The notes under the pieces were generated by a model, which did not search any database, was not told where the DNA came from, and worked only from the letters and a program-made list of their open reading frames with translations. A stretch of 11,245 nt of DNA. Origin: Candidatus Lithacetigena glycinireducens (GTDB lineage Bacteria > Coprothermobacterota > HKB111). This document shows, piece after piece, positions 5,754-11,245 of the stretch (the first letter of the stretch is position 1; each line of letters begins with the position of its first letter). The position numbers and the translations under genes were made by a program. Location: contig QLUP01000024.1 of NCBI GenBank assembly GCA_018725485.1, positions 1 to 11,245 on the forward strand, written 5' to 3'.

Positions 5754-7083
5754 AAAAATACTGATTGCCAATAGGGGAGAGATTGCTGTAAGAATAATCA
5801 GGACCTGCCGGGAAATGGGTATCCCTACGGTAGCCATTTATTCTCAAGCAGACAGGGACAGTCTGCATGTAAAGTTTGCCGATGAAGCCTTCTGTGTAGG
5901 AGGTCCTGCTTCCAGGGATAGCTATCTCAATATACCCAATATACTGAGCGGTGCAGATGTTTTACAGGTAGAAGCCATACATCCCGGATACGGTTTTCTA
6001 TCAGAAAACGCCCGTTTTGTTAAAATCCTGGAAGAGTGTAATTTTAAGTTTATCGGACCTTCCAGAGAATCCATTGAGTTAGGCTCTCATAAAGCCCATA
6101 CCTGTGATACCATGAAAACTGCAGGTCTTCCTATCGTAGAAGGTTTTCGCGGAAATACCGAAGATGAACAGGATTTGTTGAATAAGATAAAAAATATAGG
6201 TTTTCCAGTCATGCTTAAAGCTTCTGCTGGGGGTGGTGGCAAGGGTATGAGAATAGTACATAATGAGAAAGAATTGGCAAAAATGGTTCCAATGGTTAAA
6301 AAAGAAGCAGAGATAAGCTTTGGCTCTGGCGATTTCTATGTAGAGAAATACTTAGGGGATGTCCGGCACATAGAGTTTCAGGTATTAGCTGATAATTATG
6401 GTGAAATAATACATCTCGGTGAAAGAGAATGCACCATTCAAAGACGCCACCAGAAGATTATTGAAGAATCGCCCAGTCCTTTCCTTGATGAACAATTAAG
6501 AGAAGAGATGGCTGAGTCTGCCATAGAAGGAGCTAGATCCCTTAAATATAGAAGTCTTGGTACTATGGAATTTTTAGTGGATAGCAAGCGGAACTTTTAT
6601 TTTATAGAGATAAATACCCGTATTCAGGTAGAACATCCGGTTACGGAAATGGTGTTTGGTCTGGACTTAGTTAGAGAGCAAATCCAGTTAGCAGCCGGGA
6701 AAAAGTTATCCCTGAAACAATCACAGGCCAGACCCAAAGGTCATTGTATTGAGTGTCGGATTCTGGCTGAAGATATAGATAAAGGGTTTATACCATCAAC
6801 AGGAAAGATTGAGGGTTTATATATTCCAGGTGGTTTCGGGGTAAGGGTGGACACGCATATCTACTCGGGATACGAGATTACTCCCTACTACGATTCCCTG
6901 CTGGCAAAATTAATCTGCTGGGGTAAAGACAGGAAAGAAGCCATTGTTAGATGTTATAACTCTTTAGATGAGTTTAATATTACCGGGGTTAAAACCAATA
7001 TCCCCCTCCTTAAAAGGATAATGAAAGATAAAGAATTTATAAAGGGTAATTTTACCACGGATTATCTGGGGAAAATGGCGTAA
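5746..7083 (+). CDS. accC: Biotin carboxylase subunit of acetyl-CoA carboxylase (AccC)
   Basis: AccC uses ATP and bicarbonate to carboxylate the biotin on AccB. Its 445 residues are close to the 449 of E. coli AccC, and the conserved residues fall at nearly the same numbers. The N-terminal domain starts KKILIANRGEIAVRI. The ATP-grasp core has Lys116, the glycine-rich loop KASAGGGGKGMR (158-169), GERECTIQRRHQK (225-237), Glu288, and the catalytic stretch Arg292-Gln294-Val295-Glu296 in NTRIQVEHPVTEM. Arg338 is present too. Around Lys116 the family's GDK/GSK pattern reads GSHK, a small oddity that keeps the lysine. The ATG at 5746 overlaps accB by 8 bases. There is no fused biotinyl or transferase domain, which rules out pyruvate carboxylase and fits the separate accB, accA and accD genes nearby. 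Confidence 0.97.
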   Translation: MFKKILIANRGEIAVRIIRTCREMGIPTVAIYSQADRDSLHVKFADEAFCVGGPASRDSYLNIPNILSGADVLQVEAIHPGYGFLSENARFVKILEECNFKFIGPSRESIELGSHKAHTCDTMKTAGLPIVEGFRGNTEDEQDLLNKIKNIGFPVMLKASAGGGGKGMRIVHNEKELAKMVPMVKKEAEISFGSGDFYVEKYLGDVRHIEFQVLADNYGEIIHLGERECTIQRRHQKIIEESPSPFLDEQLREEMAESAIEGARSLKYRSLGTMEFLVDSKRNFYFIEINTRIQVEHPVTEMVFGLDLVREQIQLAAGKKLSLKQSQARPKGHCIECRILAEDIDKGFIPSTGKIEGLYIPGGFGVRVDTHIYSGYEITPYYDSLLAKLICWGKDRKEAIVRCYNSLDEFNITGVKTNIPLLKRIMKDKEFIKGNFTTDYLGKMA

Positions 7084-7085
7084 AT

Positions 7086-7775
7086 ATGAAACCTTACCGG
7101 GAGATTGGCCATAAAATAATCTGGTTAGAAGAGGTTGATTCTACCAACAATTACGCTAAGAACCTGGCTGAAAAAGGTGAAGAGGAAGGAATTGTGGTGG
7201 TAGCCAGAAAGCAGACCTGCGGGAGGGGTAGAGAAGACAGAAACTGGATATCACCTGAAGGTGGCCTGTATCTGTCTTTTATTCTAAGACCTGTTTTTCC
7301 TGTTAAAGAATTAACACCGATAACGCTGCTATCTGCGGTTGCGGTTTTAGAAGCCGTAGAAGACATAACCTCTCTTAAATGCCAGTTGAAGTGGCCTAAC
7401 GACCTTTTACTACACGGTAAAAAAGTATGCGGTATCTTGACTGAAAGCAAGGTGGTGGGAGAAACGGTAGTCTATGTAGTGGTAGGGATAGGAGTCAATG
7501 TAAATAATAGTATTGAAGAATTAAATGCTGGTTTACAGTACCCGGCTGTTTCTCTTAAGGAAAAGTTAGGGTATGACATAGAAATATCTATATTATTAAA
7601 GGAAATCATACGGAACCTTAATAAATATTATCCATTAACTCTTAGTAAGGGATGGAGTTTTATTGTTAAAAAATGGAAAGAAAAACTTTACCAGGTTGAT
7701 AAAGAGTTACGGGAGCCCATTATTCACCTGCAAGACTTTCTTTCCTTAGAAAACGAAGAAGGCGAATTAGCCTGA
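7086..7775 (+). CDS. birA: Biotin-[acetyl-CoA carboxylase] ligase, catalytic domain only
   Basis: This enzyme makes biotinyl-AMP and transfers biotin to the AccB lysine. The catalytic core is clear: the EVDSTNNYAK start (16-25), the biotinyl-AMP loop TCGRGREDRNWISPEGGLYLS (44-64 region, key residues Gly46-Arg47-Gly48-Arg49), KWPNDLLL (102-109), GKKVCGILTE (111-120) and VGIGVNVN (133-140). At 229 residues it lacks the N-terminal winged helix of bifunctional BirA, so it should not repress biotin genes. The C-terminal SH3-like domain looks cut short: the protein ends at EEGELA, where relatives usually continue for perhaps 15-25 residues to an SGEV-like end. The stop (TGA 7773-7775) shares a base with the fabD ATG, so there is no room downstream. 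The gap after accC is 2 bases. The family is certain; the symbol refers to ligase activity only. Confidence 0.93.
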   Translation: MKPYREIGHKIIWLEEVDSTNNYAKNLAEKGEEEGIVVVARKQTCGRGREDRNWISPEGGLYLSFILRPVFPVKELTPITLLSAVAVLEAVEDITSLKCQLKWPNDLLLHGKKVCGILTESKVVGETVVYVVVGIGVNVNNSIEELNAGLQYPAVSLKEKLGYDIEISILLKEIIRNLNKYYPLTLSKGWSFIVKKWKEKLYQVDKELREPIIHLQDFLSLENEEGELA

Positions 7776-8692
7776 TGTTAGCTTTATTATTTCCCGGACA
7801 GGGCTCTCAGTACCCCGGAATGCATAAAAAATGGCTGGCATATAAAGCATTTAGTTCTACACTGGAAGAGGCAGGAGACTATTTGAAACTAAACCTGTTG
7901 TCCCTGTTAGAAGAAGGTTCGGGTGAACAATTACAGCAAACTTCCCTCGCCCAGCCTTTAATTTTAACGGTAAGCTATGGGATTCTGAAAGTTCTTAAAG
8001 AAAAAGGTCTTAAAGAAGGAGCGGTTCTCGGGCATAGCCTCGGTTCCTATACCGCTCTCCTAGCTTCAGGCGTAGTATCCTTTGAAGATGGTTTGAGTAT
8101 AACCAGAAAAAGAGGAGAGATGGTGGAAGAACTTTTAGGCAGGGATTTTAAGGGTGGACTGGTGGCGGTGATGGGATTGGAAGAAACTTCAGTAAGAGAA
8201 ATTTTAAATAACCATCCCCTGCTGGATATTACCAATGTCAATGCTCCGGAGCAGATAGTGGTAGGTGGCAAAGAAGAAGATATTGCCTGCTTAATGGTTG
8301 AACTTAAAGAGAAAAGAATAAGGGCTGTTAAACTTTCAGTCTCCCACCCTTTTCATACTAGATACCTGAAAGAAATGGTACCCCTGTTTGAACAGTTTCT
8401 GGCTGGTTTTTCTTTTCAAACACCAGCTGTTTATTATATTTCTCCTAGCCTGGCTCAGGTTTTGGAGGAGGGAGAAGATGTAAAAAAGGTTCTGGCACAG
8501 GAATTAATAACACCGGTGCATTTCGTAAATAGCCTGAGAAAAGTTCGGGAACTGGGAGCTGACTGTTTTCTGGAAGTTGGTCCTGGTGATGTTTTAAGCA
8601 GGCTCACCAAAAGAGTTTTACCAGAGGTAAAAATAGCCTCTATTGATTCAGAAGGGCTGGAGGTTTTAGGGAGGTTAGGATATGTTTCCTGA
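7775..8692 (+). CDS. fabD: Malonyl-CoA:ACP transacylase FabD
   Basis: FabD transfers malonyl from malonyl-CoA, the product of the acc genes upstream, to ACP. The 305-residue protein opens with the family signature LLFPGQGSQYPGM (4-16). The nucleophile is Ser88 in GHSLGSY, the malonate-binding arginine is probably Arg113 in RKRGEM, and the catalytic histidine is probably His194 in SHPFHTRYL. The C-terminal FLEVGPGDVL motif is also present. The usual Met-Gln after the arginine region (RGxxMQ) reads RGEMVEE, a modest variation. The ATG shares its A with the birA stop (TGATG); GAAGAAGG ends 12 bases upstream, a poor spacing, so translational reinitiation is likely. It overlaps fabG by 11 bases. 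Confidence 0.96.
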   Translation: MLALLFPGQGSQYPGMHKKWLAYKAFSSTLEEAGDYLKLNLLSLLEEGSGEQLQQTSLAQPLILTVSYGILKVLKEKGLKEGAVLGHSLGSYTALLASGVVSFEDGLSITRKRGEMVEELLGRDFKGGLVAVMGLEETSVREILNNHPLLDITNVNAPEQIVVGGKEEDIACLMVELKEKRIRAVKLSVSHPFHTRYLKEMVPLFEQFLAGFSFQTPAVYYISPSLAQVLEEGEDVKKVLAQELITPVHFVNSLRKVRELGADCFLEVGPGDVLSRLTKRVLPEVKIASIDSEGLEVLGRLGYVS

Positions 8693-9434
8693 GGTTGCGT
8701 TGGTAACAGGTGGAACAAAAGGGATAGGCAGGGCTATAACCCTGCAATTTCTGCAGGAAGGTATTAAGGTGGTAGCTCTTTACCGGGGTGATGAGAAAGC
8801 CAGGGAGGAATTGGAAATAGAGGTAGAAGAGCTGTCAAAAACCGGGGAAATGGGAAAGCTGCTGGTTCTTAAGGGCGATATTTCTCAGGCTGAAGAGGTA
8901 AAACGGGTGGTTTCTCAGGTAAAAGAGATTTACCCCCGTATTGATGTACTGGTAAATAACGCTGGCATTACCCGTGATGGACTCTTTCTCAGAATGAAAG
9001 AGGAAGATTTTATGGCGGTCTTAAGTACTAACTTTCTGGGTGCTTGCCATATAACCCGGGAGGTTCTGCCTTTAATGGTAAAAGCCCGAAGGGGTAGGAT
9101 TATAAATCTGGCTTCGGTGGTGGGTATGGTGGGGAATATTGGACAGACTAATTATGCTTCTTCCAAGGCGGCTCTGATTGGTTTCACCAAGTCTCTGGCG
9201 AGAGAAGTTGCTCCCTTTGGCATTACTGTTAATGCCATAGCTCCGGGTTATATAGAAACAGAGTTAACCGGTAAACTCCCGGATACTATAAAAGATGAAT
9301 TTCTTAAAAAAATACCGGTAAAAAGATTTGGCCAACCAGCTGAAGTTGCCTGGTTGGTAAAGTATCTGGCTTCTGAGGAAGCAGCCTATATTACCGGGCA
9401 GGTGATAGTAATAGATGGCGGTCTTACTGCCTGA
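8682..9434 (+). CDS. fabG: 3-oxoacyl-ACP reductase FabG
   Basis: FabG reduces 3-oxoacyl-ACP to 3-hydroxyacyl-ACP with NADPH. This is a 250-residue classical short-chain dehydrogenase: nucleotide-binding TGGTKGIG (9-16), the GDIS acidic turn (65-68), NNAG (92-95), and the catalytic set Asn117, Ser145, Tyr158 and Lys162 (YASSK). It ends with ITGQVIVIDGGLTA. The N-terminus is slightly short, going almost directly into the first strand (VALVTG) without the usual LKGK lead. AGGGAGGT (8668-8675) is 6 bases before the ATG and lies inside the end of fabD, giving an 11-base overlap. Many short-chain reductases look alike; the position between fabD and acpP makes FabG the sound call. Confidence 0.96.
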   Translation: MFPEVALVTGGTKGIGRAITLQFLQEGIKVVALYRGDEKAREELEIEVEELSKTGEMGKLLVLKGDISQAEEVKRVVSQVKEIYPRIDVLVNNAGITRDGLFLRMKEEDFMAVLSTNFLGACHITREVLPLMVKARRGRIINLASVVGMVGNIGQTNYASSKAALIGFTKSLAREVAPFGITVNAIAPGYIETELTGKLPDTIKDEFLKKIPVKRFGQPAEVAWLVKYLASEEAAYITGQVIVIDGGLTA

Positions 9435-9444
9435 TACATTAATG

Positions 9445-9452
9445 AAAGGAGG
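9445..9452 (+). promoter_or_regulatory. Consensus Shine-Dalgarno of acpP
   Basis: AAAGGAGG lies 8 bases before the acpP ATG, in the largest intergenic gap of the operon (26 bases). It is the strongest ribosome-binding site in the train and suits the high ACP level cells need. Confidence 0.8.
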
Positions 9453-9460
9453 TTTAAAAA

Positions 9461-9703
9461 ATGGAAAGAATTGAGATTTTTAATGCTGTTAAACAAGTGG
9501 TGATTGAACGGCTGGGTGTTTCTGAAGACCAGGTGGTAGAAGAAGCCGAGTTTGTAAAAGATTTAGGCGCTGATTCCCTGTACCTGGTGGATATAGTGAT
9601 GGAACTAGAGGAAAAGTTTAAGGTAAGGGTAGAAGATAGTGATTTTGAGAAGTTAAAAACTATTAAAAACGCAGTTGATTATATCTTCCAAAAGCTGGGT
9701 TGA
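9461..9703 (+). CDS. acpP: Acyl carrier protein
   Basis: ACP holds growing acyl chains on a phosphopantetheine arm. The 80-residue acidic protein has the usual length and four-helix pattern. The attachment site is Ser39 in LGADSL (35-40), and helix II continues [11 protein letters not shown]. The two residues after DSL are Tyr-Leu rather than the more common Asp/Met-Thr/Val, a small change at the partner-binding face. The ATG follows a consensus AAAGGAGG at 8 bases. The stop (TGA 9701-9703) overlaps the TTG start of fabF. No phosphopantetheinyl transferase (acpS) is in the window, so it must be encoded elsewhere. Placement between fabG and fabF is the classical fabD-fabG-acpP-fabF order. Confidence 0.97.
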   Translation: MERIEIFNAVKQVVIERLGVSEDQVVEEAEFVKDLGADSLYLVDIVMELEEKFKVRVEDSDFEKLKTIKNAVDYIFQKLG

Positions 9704-10956
9704 AAAAATTGAAGCGTAGAGTTGTGGTAACCGGTATCGGTGTTATAACTTCCTTAGGCAAGGATAAAAACATCTTTTTTGACTATCTTTTACAGGGTAA
9801 ATCTGGTATTAGTGAGATACCTCATCTCAGGGAAGCTGGATGTCCGGTGATTATTGGTTCAGCAGTTACTGATTTTGTGCCCCTTAATTATCTGGATTTT
9901 AAAGAGGTTAGAATATGCGATAGGATTACCCAGTTTACCCTGGCCTGTGCCGGTCTGGCTCTACAAGACTCGCGATTAGAAATAAAAAGCCTTGACCCAT
10001 ACCGGGTAGGTGTTTATCTGGGAGCAGGGATTGGGGGGATTTTATCTTTTGAAGAGCAGTACACCCGGTATCTCAAAGATGGCTCGTCCCGTGTATCTCC
10101 TTTTACCGTCACCATGATGATACCCAATATTTCCTCAGCCTGGGTATCTTTAAAACATAGTATTAAGGGTCCCGCTTTAACCATTTCCACAGCCTGCGCT
10201 GCTTCGTTAAATGCTATTGGTGAAGCTTTCAAACTTATAAGGGAGGGCAGCCTGGATCTGGTTTTAACAGGGGGAGCAGAAGCCTCTTTAACGCCTTTTG
10301 TAGTATCTGCTTTTAATAATATGAAAGCTCTTTCCACCCGGAATCTTGAGCCAGCCAGAGCTTCCAGGCCCTTTGACCGGGAAAGAGACGGCTTTGTTAT
10401 GGGTGAAGGGGGAGGGATTCTGGTTCTGGAAGAATTGAATCAAGCTCTTAACCGGGGGGCTACCCTATATGCTGAGGTAGCTGGTTATGGGACAAACTCC
10501 GATGCTTATCATATAACCGCCCCCCACCAGGAGGGAGAGGGAGCCATCAGGGCTATGCAAGACGCCGTAAAAGATGCCGGCCTAAGCCTGGAAGATATTG
10601 ATTACATCAACGCCCACGGCACTTCTACCCCTTTAAATGACCGGATAGAAACCTTAGCCATTAAGAAACTTTTTGGTGAACATGCCTATAAACTGAAGAT
10701 TAGTTCTACTAAATCAATGATTGGCCACCTGCTGGGTGGTGCTGGAGCAGTAGAAAGTATAGCCACTGTACTGTCCCTTTATAATGGAATCTTACACCCC
10801 ACTATGAATTATGAGGTTCCCGACCCGGAGTGTGATTTAGACTATGTTCCCAATGTGGCAATTAAACCAGCAGGAGGAATTGAGGTAGCTTTAAAGAACG
10901 CTTTTGGTTTTGGCGGGCACAATGCGGTGCTGGTTTATAAAAAATTCCATTCATAA
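9700..10956 (+). CDS. fabF: 3-oxoacyl-ACP synthase II FabF
   Basis: FabF condenses acyl-ACP with malonyl-ACP to extend the chain by two carbons. The 418-residue protein starts [15 protein letters not shown] and has the complete active site: Cys166 in STACAAS, His306 in [11 protein letters not shown], Lys338 and His343 in STKSMIGH, and the C-terminal gating motif NAFGFGGHN. The start is a TTG, either 9700 (overlapping the acpP stop, GTTGA) or 9709 three codons later; no ATG or GTG lies before the first conserved strand, and Shine-Dalgarno support is weak for both. Translation is probably coupled to acpP. Cys-His-His, rather than the Cys-His-Asn triad of FabH, places it with FabF/FabB; with no fabA present, FabF is the better name. 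It is the last gene of the train. Confidence 0.96.
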   Translation: MKKLKRRVVVTGIGVITSLGKDKNIFFDYLLQGKSGISEIPHLREAGCPVIIGSAVTDFVPLNYLDFKEVRICDRITQFTLACAGLALQDSRLEIKSLDPYRVGVYLGAGIGGILSFEEQYTRYLKDGSSRVSPFTVTMMIPNISSAWVSLKHSIKGPALTISTACAASLNAIGEAFKLIREGSLDLVLTGGAEASLTPFVVSAFNNMKALSTRNLEPARASRPFDRERDGFVMGEGGGILVLEELNQALNRGATLYAEVAGYGTNSDAYHITAPHQEGEGAIRAMQDAVKDAGLSLEDIDYINAHGTSTPLNDRIETLAIKKLFGEHAYKLKISSTKSMIGHLLGGAGAVESIATVLSLYNGILHPTMNYEVPDPECDLDYVPNVAIKPAGGIEVALKNAFGFGGHNAVLVYKKFHS

Positions 10957-11001
10957 ATAGTGGGGTTGAGAGTACTCTAAGGTTAATTATAAATGTTTCT
11001 T

Positions 11002-11122
11002 GTCACTCTTGACTTAGGTCCAGAGACTCTTACCTCCCCTGTCATCGCGAGAGCCTGAAAGGCTCGTGGCGATCTAATGTTTTCTCTTCCCCTGTCACTC
11101 TGGACCCCGATCCAGAGTCTCT
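11002..11122. repeat. Composite of two diverged hairpin repeats around a third hairpin
   Basis: Two 29-base units, 11002-11030 and 11094-11122, both begin GTCACTCT and agree at 23 of 29 positions. Each folds: the first as CTCT-GAC with GTC-AGAG around one mismatch (11006-11025), the second as a perfect 8-bp stem ACTCTGGA/TCCAGAGT (11097-11104, 11111-11118). The stem is kept although the loops differ. Between them a third unit, starting CCCCTGTCA like the second copy, forms the hairpin at 11044-11073. This looks like an interspersed palindromic repeat of the REP/MITE-like kind found in many bacterial intergenic regions. The 203-base gap 10957-11159 holds no supportable gene. Confidence 0.6.
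11044..11084 (+). terminator. Possible intrinsic terminator after fabF
   Basis: ATCGC (11044-11048) pairs with GCGAT (11069-11073), and GAGCCT (11051-11056) with AGGCTC (11060-11065) around a three-base loop; the two stems are separated by a small GA/GTG internal loop. CTAATGTTTTCT follows, with a four-T run at 11080-11083. The T run is short and offset six bases from the stem, so termination would be partial at best. The hairpin is also part of the repeat cluster, which may be its only nature. Confidence 0.3.
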
Positions 11123-11159
11123 GGTTTAAATAAATGAAAGAGAGGTTGTCAACAGTAAA

Positions 11160-11245
11160 ATGAGTGATATAAAAAATTTACTGTTTGCCACCGCTATAAA
11201 CTGCATAGATGGCCGGGTTCAGGAACCGGTGATTAAGTTCCTGAA
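11160..11245 (+). CDS. Beta-carbonic-anhydrase-like protein, N-terminal fragment cut by window end
   Basis: An open frame runs from the ATG at 11160 past the window edge, so only about 28 residues are visible. They read as a short lead, then FATAINCIDGRVQEPVIKFL (9-28). Cys15-Ile-Asp17-Gly-Arg19 fits the CxDxR motif in which beta-carbonic anhydrases place a zinc-binding cysteine and the Asp-Arg dyad. The INCIDGRVQ form, with Gly before Arg, recalls carbonic-anhydrase-like proteins I have seen annotated in anaerobic bacteria rather than the classical CSDSR enzymes. GAGG (11142-11145) lies 14 bases upstream, a loose spacing. It is separated from fabF by 203 bases and the repeat cluster, so it is probably a separate transcription unit. 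Activity as a carbonic anhydrase is not established from a fragment this short. Confidence 0.6.
   Translation, partial: MSDIKNLLFATAINCIDGRVQEPVIKFL

Noticed and set aside
10014-10337. Reverse-strand frame of 107 codons inside fabF
   Set aside because: It lies wholly within the conserved ketoacyl synthase core, whose forward reading is unmistakable.
11147-11173. TTGTCA with TATAAA 15 bases later as a promoter for the last gene
   Set aside because: The start point would fall after the ATG at 11160, and the spacer is short.
11218-11245. Perfect 9-bp inverted repeat TTCAGGAAC/GTTCCTGAA at the window end
   Set aside because: It lies inside the carbonic-anhydrase-like coding frame, and one such repeat with a short loop is roughly expected by chance in a window of this size.
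1-11245. CRISPR arrays, insertion sequences, tRNA/rRNA genes or phage genes
   Set aside because: No spaced direct repeats, transposase-like reading frames, tRNA arms or phage domains were seen on either strand.

Overview
The window holds one long plus-strand gene train of 14 genes (298-10956). No gap between genes exceeds 26 bases, and eight of the thirteen junctions overlap by 1-13 bases. It encodes an almost complete type II fatty-acid synthesis pathway together with acetyl-CoA carboxylase and a biotin ligase. An ECF-type sigma factor and a small one-pass membrane protein, probably its anti-sigma factor, head the train.

Layout. 1-297 has no supportable gene but contains several inverted repeats and two overlapping promoter-like signals just before the sigma gene. 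298-1127 is the sigma and putative anti-sigma pair. 1124-3491 is fabZ, fabK and fabH. 3502-7083 is accD, accA, accB and accC, the four subunits of heteromeric acetyl-CoA carboxylase. 7086-7775 is a biotin ligase without a DNA-binding domain. 7775-10956 is fabD, fabG, acpP and fabF. 10957-11159 is non-coding and carries two diverged hairpin-forming repeat units around a third hairpin. 11160 to the end is the start of a new gene resembling the beta-carbonic-anhydrase fold family (Cys-x-Asp-x-Arg motif).

How the genes fit together. BirA attaches biotin to AccB. AccC carboxylates that biotin with bicarbonate and ATP. AccA/AccD transfer the carboxyl group to acetyl-CoA. FabD moves the malonyl group to ACP, FabH starts the chain, FabF elongates it, and FabG, FabZ and FabK complete each cycle. 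Not seen here: acpS, plsX, fabI, fabM/fabA, and the usual fatty-acid regulators FapR, FabT or FadR. The sigma/anti-sigma pair sits where a regulator would be expected, with translational coupling into fabZ. This is the most interesting part of the window: it suggests lipid synthesis under an envelope- or membrane-responsive ECF factor, though that link is inferred from position.

Organism. The DNA is moderately AT-rich, spacing is tight, FabK is the only enoyl reductase in the window, and Shine-Dalgarno sites are good. This fits an anaerobic Firmicutes-like (clostridial) bacterium or an uncultivated relative. The assignment is a judgement from gene content and is not firm.
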